From Trileptium ribeirensis (taxonomy: Eukaryota; Nematoda; Enoplea; Enoplida; Thoracostomopsidae): a stretch of 64,000 bases of DNA. This document shows, piece after piece, positions 33,701 to 43,149 of this stretch. The stretch is from NCBI GenBank assembly GCA_030248225.1, contig JASANE010001448.1, positions 1 through 64,000 of the forward strand. The letters run 5' to 3'. Under the pieces are notes generated by a model. It was not told the DNA's origin, ran no database searches, and saw nothing but the letters and a program-made list of their open reading frames with translations. The first letter of the stretch is position 1. Each line of letters starts with the position of its first letter. The position numbers and the translations under genes were made by a program.

Positions 33701-35930
33701 ACTTATATCTCCGATTTTTGGGATCAGGGTCAAATTACACTACCCTTGGAGATAGAATCCACCAAGATTTTACAGCTATCGCCGCGTACGGACTGACATG
33801 TGTCAGAAAGGGAAGGTGCGTAAAAATCACATGAAAATAATAGTCTGCGCAACCGACAAAATTACAGAATCTTTCACTCTTACCGGTTTCAACAATGTAT
33901 GCCACTTTGGAAGTCCGAAGTTTGGAACACAACTTATCTTATACTCTATGTCATAGGTACCGAAGGTTCATCGGGTTAGGGCAGTAGATAGTCTCGGGGG
34001 GGGCGTGGGGTTTGCCAGTGGGATATGCAAATTTCTGACATTTTTAGAAACTCAAATCCCTGCCCCAATTTTTGCCACGTTTTGATAAATTTTTCCCAAT
34101 TTCCCTTCTTTTTTATCAATTTTGCCGTAATTGTTGCCCCATTTTTTGGCAATTTTCGATAAAATTTGCCGCCGGCGGCAAGGGGGGGTCGCTTGTGTAG
34201 AGTCTTCAAGCCGAGTCTTACACTTAGTGGTTAATCCCCTACCCCGTCGACTCTTATACTCTATGTATACATTACTAAGTCAATTCGTGCAACCGATACA
34301 AAATAATATATTGCAGCTGCAGATATGGTGTAAATTTTAAACTTAAGCTAATTGGCAGATTAATTTATGTAGCAATCATTGTTTCATCTTTTATGACAGA
34401 CTTCTAATTAAGTCTTAATGCATTGTCTAATAGCAGTTTTAGTTGTATTTTGATACAAGCTAAACAGTTTTAATGCTTGTGTTTTCAATACGAACAAGTT
34501 TCGCTAATATTTTACCTAGTAACAATCTATTTTTTTGCAATAGGTTGAATTGGTCCCACCAGAACAAGGCATTGGCATGGTTGGAAACTTGGGAACACGG
34601 AAGCTAAGCTTAGTGAGGATGCTAAGTGCACAATATACTGAGGAAATTTGAAAATTAGAACGGCATTGATTTTCTAAATTTTGTTTTATAATTTAGAATT
34701 TTAATTATCTTATTTATTTTAAATTATTTTTAATTATTATTTATATTATATAATTATTATTTATATAATTTTTTAATTATTTTTAATTGTTTATAATTTA
34801 TAATTTTAAAAATTGAGTTTTATATTTCGAAATTTTAGAATGTTAAACACACCTTGTTTTCGGAGATCGTTTCAGGATGATATTTTAATCTCCAATGGGC
34901 TTTCTCAAGAATACGGTCAGTACTTATGCTTAAGACAAAACTAGAATCACACGACATTTTTATTCTGCATTTATATAATACGCTCATTTTTTGTATAAAC
35001 TATCAGCTTGTTTTGACGCCAAGATGGAGGATTTTGAGCCTCGAATATGTAATTTAGAGAGATGTACAGAGCTATATTGAATGTCAACTTACAAAATGAG
35101 CTAAATATCAGCCATGTTGTTTGAATAGTTGAGGATATACCCGGCTAATGCTATTACAAGGGCTCATAATTATTCAACTGCGTACAGGATAAATTGCTCT
35201 AGAAAAGGAGACCAAAAAGCAGTCAGTTAGGTCGAGTGGGCACAGTGATACTGTTATTTTCTAGTGTATTTTATATGTTGTGGGGCTCATTCAGAATCCA
35301 TTTTGATTCAACCTTGTAGCGTAAATAATGACAATAGCAGCACATCATGTGCAATTTTCTAGAGAATGGATTCTATCAGATTTTTTTATTTTATAGCAAA
35401 GTAACAATTCTCTATTTTAATGCAAACTACAGGCACATTTATAGCGTCTGGCGGCTTTGCTATTGAAGGAAGCATATAGCCATCTTTTTGAAACAATTGA
35501 TAATTATATTTGAGCAATATTTAGATAATTGTTTTAAGCTTTGTCCATTGGTTTGTACTTTGTGCTGTGCCGTCATCCCGTGAAAAATTTGTTCGTCGTT
35601 ATCTGCGTGCTTCCGAAATGATAACAGACCGACAGTCGGTGAAAAAATTTGTCATGAAATTCCTAGGCTACGACGGTGTATTTTGTCTTCGTATGATTTC
35701 GGCTCATGCTGGCGATATTATGGTGACAGATTTAATTATCGCTTTATGGCATCATTTCCATGACTCAGTACGACGAAGCCCTATCGAGATGGGTGATGGA
35801 GGTAGTAGTCCTCCAGCTGGCCCGCCTGGAGGCAGTCAAAAGGGATGGCCCGGGGCATCCGGCCCAGGTGGTGGTGCGCTAAAGATAGGATTTGGTGAGC
35901 CAACGAAGCCCAGATCAAAGAGCAGTCGAC
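24148..35930 (+). CDS. unc-7-like: Innexin, UNC-7/UNC-9-like gap-junction subunit (five exons, both ends missing)
   Basis: Innexins assemble into hexameric hemichannels and gap junctions in invertebrate plasma membranes; UNC-7 and UNC-9 form neuronal electrical synapses in nematodes. The five exons join in frame to 577 codons plus one base. Counting from the Met at 24604, the core has the N-terminal helix [22 protein letters not shown]1 about 28-48, the first extracellular loop with Cys53 and Cys71, the innexin signature YYQWV at 99-103 opening TM2, TM3 about 189-214, the second loop with Cys249 and Cys266, and TM4 about 278-306. The conserved C-terminal domain contains [14 protein letters not shown] and LIIALWHHF, then a Gly/Pro-rich tail (about 379-409). 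At least 152 residues precede Met24604 in the same open frame with no other Met, as in the long UNC-7 form, so an upstream exon is needed for that isoform. Family identity is firm; orthology to UNC-7 is inference. Confidence 0.95.
24959..25278. mobile_element. CATA-type inverted-repeat element, copy B
   Basis: The reverse complement of the right end begins CATACCGAAGCAGGATTCAG. The left end has CAGCCGAGTTCTCAGGGGGG after CATGCATCC. The AT-rich core contains TTTGCCAATTTTTGCTAAAA as in the other copies. No target duplication is visible. Lies in innexin intron 1. Confidence 0.4.
26985..28935 (-). pseudogene. Decayed non-LTR retrotransposon (LINE) ORF2 fragment
   Basis: Read on the minus strand from 28935 down, LINE landmarks appear in order but in shifting frames broken by stops: [69 protein letters not shown], the catalytic [11 protein letters not shown] (about 27780-27800), [19 protein letters not shown] (about 27590) and [16 protein letters not shown] (about 27290). 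These are reverse-transcriptase palm motifs and the downstream region of a non-LTR element. At least one frameshift lies between the PGRSTVDQ block and the [10 protein letters not shown] block. No endonuclease domain is recognisable, so the copy is truncated. It sits antisense inside innexin intron 1. Confidence 0.88.
29451..30166. mobile_element. ~715-bp element with ~40-bp inverted ends
   Basis: The left end (29451-29492) and the reverse complement of the right end (30125-30166) share CCC--GTT---ATGAC-CGG-CGTTTTTG-C-T--CCCC in register, about 70% identical over 40 bp. The interior has G/C runs and GGGGG-rich patches. No target duplication is obvious. No coding is recognised; the 120-codon frame at 29963-30325 runs across the GC-rich part and out of the element. 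Confidence 0.55.
30399..30661 (+). CDS. unc-7-like: Innexin exon b: TM1 end, first extracellular loop, TM2
   Basis: Acceptor CTTTTTAG ends at 30398; the split Ser codon AG/T gives [15 protein letters not shown]. The exon holds both extracellular-loop-1 cysteines (C53, C71) and the [19 protein letters not shown] signature. The donor is G/GTTAGT at 30662, splitting Gly130. Confidence 0.96.
30662..31689 (+). other. Innexin intron 2
   Basis: GTTAGT donor and GAGTTTCAG acceptor. AT-rich; no repeat or gene recognised. Confidence 0.85.
31690..31802 (+). CDS. unc-7-like: Innexin exon c: cytoplasmic loop
   Basis: A 113-base exon too short to stand out as an open frame. The acceptor GAGTTTCAG completes Gly130 and continues [20 protein letters not shown] through [12 protein letters not shown], matching the UNC-7 loop pattern G-x-x-x-Q-x-L-x-Q-M-x-x-D-A-R. 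It ends in phase 0 at GAA before GTACGA, a slightly weak donor. Exact frame continuity on both sides supports it. Confidence 0.92.
31803..32692 (+). other. Innexin intron 3
   Basis: GTACGA donor and CTGTTTCAG acceptor. It contains a CATA-type element at 31873-32055 and a low-complexity AT run at 32465-32560. Confidence 0.85.
31873..32055. mobile_element. CATA-type inverted-repeat element, copy C
   Basis: Inverted ends TATAGGTGTC (left) and GATAGGTGTC (right, reverse complement). The left end continues GAAGGTCCATCGCCTTAGGG, closely matching copy D. At 183 bp it is the shortest copy and has lost most of the core. No matching 9-bp flanks seen. Confidence 0.65.
32693..33075 (+). CDS. unc-7-like: Innexin exon d: TM3, second extracellular loop, TM4 start
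   Basis: Acceptor CTGTTTCAG ends at 32692. It opens with [19 protein letters not shown], then TM3 (about residues 189-214), the loop-2 cysteines C249 and C266 in [15 protein letters not shown] and [14 protein letters not shown], and the start of TM4 ([10 protein letters not shown]). The donor AG/GTTAGT at 33076 leaves a split Ser codon. Open sequence upstream of 32693 and downstream to 33157 is intronic. Confidence 0.96.
33142..33187. repeat. Possible LTR terminus, copy 1
   Basis: TGTTGGGTCGCTG, then CGAGTTGACTC and CCGAAGAGGAA, parallels TGTTGCGGCGCTG, then CGACTC and GAAGAGGAA at 42873-42918. Both begin with TG, as LTRs do. No far end, target duplication or retrotransposon coding was found. 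Confidence 0.2.
33952..34257. mobile_element. CATA-type inverted-repeat element, copy D, with direct-repeat flanks
   Basis: The left end is CATAGGTACCGAAGGTTCAT followed by CGGGTTAGGG. The reverse complement of the right end reads ATAAGAGTCGACGGGGTAGG. Direct repeats CTTATACTCTATGT lie at 33938-33951 and 34253-34266; the inner nine bases ACTCTATGT fit a 9-bp target duplication, the rest may be chance. The core repeats AATTTTTGCCA-like words. Lies in innexin intron 4. Confidence 0.65.
34680..34820. repeat. Low-complexity A/T tract
   Basis: Almost pure A/T made of TTATTT, TTAATT and AATTAT words, within innexin intron 4. Confidence 0.85.
35539..35930 (+). CDS. unc-7-like: Innexin exon e: TM4 end, C-terminal domain, Gly/Pro tail
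   Basis: The acceptor GTTTTAAG ends at 35538. C35539 completes Ser295, giving [18 protein letters not shown]; the TM4 length then matches UNC-7 exactly. [19 protein letters not shown] and [14 protein letters not shown] follow, then a tail with [10 protein letters not shown] and [14 protein letters not shown]. The donor GTAAGT at 35931 leaves phase 1. A second donor, G/GTGAGC at 35895, is 36 bases upstream in the same phase. If the intron is retained, the frame stops at 36011-36013. The GTG at 35567 is internal, not a start. Confidence 0.9.
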
Positions 35931-37676
35931 GTAAGTTGGTTTTAAATCTGTTTTCGAGTAACATTTACAATTTGTATGCAGTGTTTTGCATGTCCGGTTA
36001 TGTCAAGTACTAACGACGTATGATATTAATATCTATGATAGTACTAATTAAATGATAACAACGGAGCCACATTACCTTCCAAAACTAAGAAAACAGAGTT
36101 GCGATGCCTGATTGACCAACCGTTTTGGAATAGCCGAATTGGGGTTTCGGCTTCGGTCAAATCCCAATAGTAGCAAACACACAAATTTCTACAGGTGTTT
36201 TCAATAGGAGCGATAGGTGTTTGGAATGTTGCTGCCAACTTCACTGATAGGTTGCCAGGGACTTAGGCTAGAATTGTACATATAATGCTCCGAATTTAGC
36301 TGGTATGCCTATTCACGACGACTAGTTACTACAGCCACATTGATGGCAAAGGCATCGGTTTCACATTTGTTGCTCAAGGAGCCGCATTGCATTAAAACTT
36401 GCAATCAGGCATATAAACCGCGATCAGTTTACAATCAATGGCAACGAGTGGTATGATATAGGAAACCTTAGAATTATTGTTTATAGTTGTTGCGACCTTA
36501 GGCTTGTAACGAAACGGTTGTCCTGTGGTATTCTATTACTTCTCTCTTGGTGAACAGGTCATGTGAAGCATCGGCGGAGAATTTGTTGTCAATAAGAATA
36601 ATTTTTAGTAATATTAAAATGCTAAATCATCAGAATCGATCCATTGGTTAATTAATTGAATTGGACGAATGATTGGAGAATTATTCATTGGACAACATAT
36701 TTGACGATATATATTTTACTATATTCAACTAGTTGATAGTTTTCAGAACCAGCACAAATGATTGTGAAATAAAATGTAAGTTTAACTGCGTCGCCGACAG
36801 AAACAGGGAAAATATTTGTGTATCGGTTGTAGTTAAATTGTAGATTTTAGATTGGAAAGCACAACTTACGGTTTATTCCAATATAAAAATTTCAATCCAC
36901 ATTGTGTTTTTTACTTTGCCTTACAGTATTTTGGATGCAGTGTTTTTTGTTTTGAAAGCAAGTGCAGTGGTTAATTTAGCTGGTTGCGGGAAATTAAAAA
37001 CAGTTTCTTATATGGCACAAAGCAAACCTATCCAGATGGTCCAATGTGGAGTCCAGCGTAGGCAGGAATTAGCCTTACTTTCTTGTCACTCTTATGGCTT
37101 CTTCTTAGCCAAGATGTAATAAAATCGTTAAATTTCAATTTCCGTTAGTTAAAAATTATACAAAAACCACTACATATTTGAACAAAGAGTAAGAAGTAAA
37201 GTATGGGAAGTAAATAAAAGTAATAGACTAAGAATTAAAATACGGTTATCTTAGAGTTTGCAACATATCACCACGATCAGGTAAATGACACGTTTGTAAA
37301 CTTCAATCTTCAATTTAGCATGGAGGCCGATGTTATCTCTCAGAACAAATTATTCCAACTGTACAAGCAAACTCTTCTTAATATTTCTGCTAAGCTATAA
37401 ACATAACAATCATAAAACCACAGCGTCTTTGGTGTCTAGTAGAACGTATAACGCTCGTTGGTAGTGAAATTTCGGAGCCTATGGAAACATATTTTTATTC
37501 AAGCCAACTACAATCAATGTATACGAATATATCTATGTAGTTAATTTAAATTTTCGCTGATCAACTGAACTAGCAAGAAACATAAGACGGCAGTGGAAAC
37601 AAAATATATAAATTTCTTATCGATAATAAATTAGATCCAAATAAAATAATTAAATGTTTCTGTTATAAATTTACAG
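35931..37676. other. Downstream of innexin exon e; terminal exon not identified
   Basis: Two acceptor-like sites fit: TTGCCTTACAG ending at 36926 and AAATTTACAG ending at 37676. With the phase-1 join they would add 9-11 residues before a stop (LFWMQCFLF and LSDNAEYCTLI respectively). Neither can be confirmed. No other gene is seen. Confidence 0.35.
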
Positions 37677-37935
37677 TTTCGGACAACGCAGAATATTGCA
37701 CACTAATTTGATTACTTTTAGCGCTTTTCTTGGTATTTTGTCAACTTTACCTGGAGAACGCAGAATATTGCACACTAATTTGATTACTTTACCTCGGACA
37801 ACGCAGAAACTTTACTTCATTTATACAACTTTACCTCGGACAACTTTACCTCGGACAACGCAGAATATTGCACACTAATTTGATTACTTTTAGCGCTTTT
37901 CTTGGTATTTTGTCAACTTTACCTGGAGAACAGGA
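37677..37935. repeat. Nested direct duplications of an 80-bp block
   Basis: GCAGAATATTGCACACTAAT plus TTGATTACTTT occurs at about 37689, 37760 and 37859. The longer block ending TTAGCGCTTTTCTTGGTATT plus TTGTCAACTTTACCTGGAGAA occurs twice (about 37719-37760 and 37890-37931). Short AACTTTACCTCGGAC units lie between. This pattern suggests stepwise local duplication. Confidence 0.85.
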
Positions 37936-38972
37936 TTGAAAAATGCCGACTTCTTATATGATCCCATATTGAGATGTTCAACAAGCATGTGCCATGTAGA
38001 CGTTTTAAGTCATTTGCTTTATTGTACCAATGCTGTGTTTTATTTTATTTGCGGTTTTGGTTCGACTAAAATTATAATTCTTATAATGATATATAATTGC
38101 TTCGTGTTTTTTTGAAAAATATAAAATATTTAACATTTTCAGAAATGGCTGTACATTAGGCCAGAGAACTCACGATCAAAAAATCACCTACTATCGTACA
38201 ACACTTTAGTGAAACTACCGTTCGATACTAATTGTAAGACAAATCAGCACATAATTGTCTACAACCACGATCATGCGACACGACTTTCTTTATACAGCAC
38301 ATCACACTATTTCATTGTTACGCACAAAATCACTTATTTTGTGTTTTTTCAAAACGCCGACATCATTGCAACCGGTCTAAAATTTCAACATCTGAGCCTC
38401 GTAAGTTAGCAACGAGCTGTAGAATGTTTGAAATGCAACTTTAGAACGTGAGTAGTTGATAGATATATAGATAGTTTTAGATAATTTCGCCAAAAAATAC
38501 TTTTAGACACTAAACTCATGGTTGGTTGTAAAAAATATTGACGACATTAGAAATCATTTACGATGTTATTCGATACCGCAATGCTTCAGCTGTCAGACAC
38601 GTTTTGTTTTAAAATATTGTAATTTGGTATACTTTTTCCAATTCGCCTAAAACACCAAAGGCTTTTCGAATTGAACAACCATATCAGTATAACCCAGTAA
38701 CTTGGTATTGTTTGTACCATAATTGTGTCGTAGAGGATTTGCCTTTATGTAGCTAATTACCTCTTTTCTTGTTTTCATATGTTATTGCTTGTCTTAGAGC
38801 TACTTGATATTTTCGCAACTTCAAAAGCACTGAAAAAACTGTGATATTATTATGTAGCACATTTTCGCCATGGTTATTAAACACTTGAACTATAACGTTT
38901 GTCAGCACAAGGGTAATTAAACATTATTATTAATCAAACTATTATTAAACCTAATTACGCATTACCCAGTCA
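37936..38972. other. Intergenic stretch, nothing seen
   Basis: The 66-codon frame at 38209-38409 is unrecognised. No repeat was resolved. Confidence 0.45.
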
Positions 38973-39200
38973 AAAAGTTAACTATAATGAAATCTCCCTT
39001 TAAATTATTCTGTAAAAAGCGAACTACAGTGAAATCTCTGCTTAAAGTATTCGTTGAAAGTGAACTATAGTGAAATCTACGTTTTATTTCTTCAGTTAAA
39101 TGTGGATTGTCGTGAAATCTGTGGTTTAATTATTCTATTAAAAGTGAACTACAGTGAGATTTCCGTTTACATTATTAAGCTAAATGTCAAATATCTATTT
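38973..39200. repeat. Degenerate ~46-bp tandem repeat, five to six units
   Basis: The words AAAGTGAACTACAGTGAAAT and CTCCGTTTAAATTATTCTGT recur with substitutions at about 38973, 39016, 39056, 39100 and 39138, and decay by 39185. No reading frame is conserved. Confidence 0.75.
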
Positions 39201-41499
39201 ATACTTAAATTCAAAGCTCTTTTCATAAAATGCTTTTGAATCTGCAAAAGAATATGTACTCAGCATAGATTCGTTGATCACGACATAGATTAGAGATACA
39301 ATCAAAACGAGTATGTTTATAATTTAGGACTTTAATTACTTAACTAAGTTCTTTTTAAATACAAGTGAGTAATTAAGCAATTATTTGCCGATATAAAATC
39401 TAAAATAAATTTGAAAATTCTTGCACACACAAAAATAGGGTATAAGAAATTACTTCAAATATCTTTATTTGCCAAATGACTACCTCGAAAAATTTATAGC
39501 CTACTATGCGAAAATCCTTGTTCTTAAAATTTTTAGCGGATCAAAAATTGTGACATTTCAGAGCATTATACATTGTCGTTACTTCAGCAACTTTGTTACT
39601 GTCGACGTAAGATCTCGTGAATTTTTCAGTTTTCACAAGTTTCTGAGCGAAACTAGTTATATTGTACTGTGGGACTGTTGAAGACTTTAATTGTTGAAAC
39701 ATTCACGCAATAAAGTGACAAAAGTATATTTCTTTGACGGTACCAGGCATGCTTATAATGATTTGATTATTCTGTAATTTAATGAGGTAGCTACGATTTT
39801 GAAAGCGCTTGAAACGCATAAATTAAGAACCCATATACCGCATATATTTAATATAAATTCTCAATGTTAGCAGACAACTTGTTAATTTAATTTATAGACA
39901 TATTTTCTTAATATAGCCTTCTCAATGCTAGCAGACAACATGGCTATGAATTATTTTGTGACTATATACGGGCCCAACATATAAAATTTGTATGTCATTG
40001 TTTCGATAAAATTCAACTGGTTTCTGATTATAAATGTACTCCTTACAAATAAATCTACTCGTTACGAAATTCAAATAGCCGGTTTTAAAAATTATAACTC
40101 CTAGCTCGAATTATCTGTTCGCGAATCAAGCTTTTCTCTGCAAAAAAACATATTCGATTTTTCAAAAACAATACTTCGTAAGAATAATAGAGAGAACACC
40201 AACAATTTGAACAATATTTCATATCAAGAATAGTATCCGTAAAGTCAAGTTACTGAAAACACCTAATCGAACAGTCTGATAGAATTGAGCGAAAGATTGC
40301 CGTAAACTAGACGCATTAAGCTGATTTAATTTTATCGCCATACCGTTGTTCACTGCATGCACAGCATTTATTGCAGCGTAAAACTTTTATAATACACCAC
40401 TGACCGCCTTAAATTGCAGTAATCAATCTAGTAGACTGTGTGCACGAATTGCATACAAATTTGCACCGTGCACACTTTAGAGAGTATGTAATAAAATGCA
40501 ATATTTATTCCCTTTATTGCTTCGTTTCTGCAAATTTTGTGTTTCGTAGAGTGTTCGCAGTTGGTATGTTTCTGTCATGTTTATAGTGCAATGACAGCTC
40601 GAGACAAAATAAAACCAGACCATATCACACAACAACATACGTGACTAATCATGGCTAATTATCCGGAGCTAACGTTTTGCTATGTCGAATTACTTTGAAA
40701 ATAATGCTAGAAGCCGTGTGGTTAAGGAACTAATGTTTTCGCATATTTCAATTGTCATTTAGAAATAATGGAGCGGACTACCATCACGAACTTAGCAGCT
40801 CAGATCAATAGGTTCAGTTAACGTATATACTGTTTGTTATGAAATGATCGCCTTTGGTTTGTTCGCCCCAGAGCACAGCGGTGTTTTATATAGTCATTTC
40901 AGCAATTTGACGTTTACAATATCAGGTACATTGTATTAGCTAGACTAGCTGTACATTTCATACTGCACTGAAATCGGTGCTAGTGGTTACGCAAAAAGCC
41001 GATTCCATTCCGGTATATATACATAATATAGATTTCATACTGAAATCTATGTACTACATTGCTAACGCTAGAATGTGATTTACTGCACTGGTTTCGTTCC
41101 AGTATATACATAACATACATACATAAATGTACTACTTGATGTTGCCGTGTTGTGATGTTTGGTACATATATAATAGTTTTCGTGATGTTTGGTAATTTTA
41201 AATTTTTCTGTGCTTTTAGACTAGATCAAACGTACATTTACTACCGAGAAATCTCTATTCCTAACAAAATAAATAGCCTTGAATGAATTTTTTACAAAGA
41301 CATACGCTTTAGGCTGACACTTTTAACCATATCAAAAGGATATTTTAATAAAAATTTGGTTTCCGTAAAAGTACGAGAATACAAAAATTGTGGAATGTTT
41401 AACTTCACACGTCATCTTATGCAATTTCAGGTAATTGCACTTAATTCTACATTTCACACTGAAATTGCTTAAAATTTTACATGATCATAAAGAGAGAGA
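39201..41499. other. Intergenic stretch with two small local duplications
   Basis: TTCTCAATG-TAGCAGACAAC occurs at about 39858 and 39920. Around 40956-41120, TTTCATACTG-ACTGAAATC and CCGGTATATATACATAA-like words recur. No gene is recognised; the 70-codon frame at 39469-39681 has no features. Confidence 0.45.
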
Positions 41500-41845
41500 G
41501 GGATTATCCCCTGAGCCTCGGATCTTTATCCCTTGGAGTTGGCTGATCCGCCCTTCGAAATGGCTTGACTCCCCTGAGGTTGCGCACCCACCTGCCCTTC
41601 CCCTTGATTTTTGGGAAAATTTTGTCAAATTTGTCAATTTTTTCAAAATAGTTCAAATGTTTTTGTAATTGGTAAAAATTAGGCGAACATTTGCAAAAAT
41701 TGATGGCGAATTGCAAAATCAGGGGGAATTGACAAAAATATAAAAACTGAGCCCCAACACATTTAAAAAAGTTACCACTGATGACCTCCCTCCACCCCAC
41801 CGATCAATTAATTCCCTTGCGGAGGTCGAAGGTCCCCCGGGAGCA
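41500..41845. mobile_element. Probable CATA-type element, copy E, ends unclear
   Basis: GC-rich flanks (CCCCTGAGCCTCGGATC at left, GCGGAGGTCGAAGGTCCCCC at right) enclose an AT-rich core with TTTTGTCAAATTTGTCAATT and TTGCAAAAATTG. The layout and core match copies A, D and F, but the termini and flanks could not be defined. Confidence 0.4.
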
Positions 41846-42424
41846 CACACAGTATTACGCTAGACACACTACAGACTCCCTGGGATTTCGGACCGTGAGC
41901 ATGTATAAATTTACTGGTAGATTTAATAGCACATTAAATGAGCTCTTTTAGCTGTGAAATAATTCTTAAATTAGCTTGAATTTTCATACAGAGCGTTTAT
42001 TGTCAAATTTATGACAATAACGTAAATTAGCTTGATTTTCACTGCTTAGTTTTGTTCTGTTTAATTATTGATTTGCTGTGTAGTTTTTTATTTTTTCTAT
42101 TGATACAACGGTTCCACACGATCTTCAATGAGATGATATGATCATGTAGTTATTCGTAAAAGCAAGTCCACAATTGTATTTTTCTTCACTTTTGCTTAGT
42201 TAAGTGCTGATGTTGTTGATGGTGTTTTCGTGAATATCTTTTAAAAAGTACCGGTTCAATTAATACGGTCTCCATGTATTCAGAAGACGGCGAAGTTTTT
42301 AGTATACTTTTAATCTTTGATGTTCATATATGTTTAATAGACATCGCGCTCCTGTGTTCAAACTCCATCTATCAGTTTGTGCATGTTTTTATTTCAGTTA
42401 TTTTTGCAATAATAAACATTTGAC

Positions 42425-42769
42425 CATAGGGGCGCTGATTTACGTGGGCTTGGAGGGGGAATGAGGTTACATGTTGATGATTCCGGCGGGTGGCCGGTCC
42501 TAAGAAGGTGGGTAAGTTTTCGAAATTATTAGGAGCTGATATAATTTTCCGCCATTTTCTCGATTTTATGCTAACTTATCACTATTTTTGCTATCATTTT
42601 TCCCAAGTTTGCCAATATGTGCTAATTTTTACCAAATTTTTACCAAATATCCCAAAAATTTCCGGTCGCATTCGGCGCGGAGGCAGGGGAACGTTAGGAA
42701 CGCAAAATGTGGCTTGGTGGGGTCCGGGCCTTAGAGGCTAACTCACCCCACCTCCGGCGCGCACCTATG
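42425..42769. mobile_element. CATA-type inverted-repeat element, copy F, with 9-bp target duplication
   Basis: Inverted ends CATAGGGGCGC (left) and CATAGGTGCGC (right, reverse complement). Flanks ACATTTGAC (42416-42424) and ATATTTGAC (42770-42778) match at eight of nine bases. The AT-rich core carries TTTGCCAATATGTGCTAATT and two TTTTTACCAAA words. The 345-bp length, CATA start and 9-bp duplication agree with the element at 8816-9222 and suggest a Mutator-like origin. Confidence 0.72.
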
Positions 42770-42872
42770 ATATTTGACCATACTTATCTGACGCTCTTGA
42801 TCAAATCTCGTCAACTTTGCCCGAAATGCATATTGTTTACTTTCGCGGTAAAATCAAAGAACTGATACATAT

Positions 42873-42918
42873 TGTTGCGGCGCTGACTGCCCAGACCCGA
42901 CTCGAAGAGGAAAGCCCC
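42873..42918. repeat. Possible LTR terminus, copy 2
   Basis: Parallels 33142-33187. An AATAAA occurs 100 bp downstream (about 43020). No gag, pol or second LTR is recognisable. Confidence 0.2.
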
Positions 42919-43149
42919 GGGTTCTCGACGGGAAGGTCCCACCGAGATAATACATAGCCCGAGTTCTCCCTTTGTCGGGAAATTGCGAGATGTTGTCAAA
43001 TTTCATCTGTGATTGTGTGACAATAAACCACGGTACGTGTGTACATAGGGCTCTGCTGTCATTCCGAGGAAGGGAGGTCAGCGTGAGGCTATCGAAATTA
43101 GGCCTGAGTGTTAGCATTAGAAACACGCTATGAGGCGACCTCAGACCGT

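Larger units (their letters stand above)
33076..35538 (+). other. Innexin intron 4 (2.46 kb)
   Basis: GTTAGT donor and GTTTTAAG acceptor. It contains an LTR-like start (33142-33187), a CATA-type element (33952-34257) and a low-complexity A/T run (34680-34820). A 73-codon frame at 33575-33796 is unrecognised and does not fit the innexin. Confidence 0.85.

Noticed and set aside
35567..36013. 148-codon frame starting at GTG
   Set aside because: The GTG is an internal valine of the innexin. The exon begins at 35539 and most likely ends at a donor by 35930.
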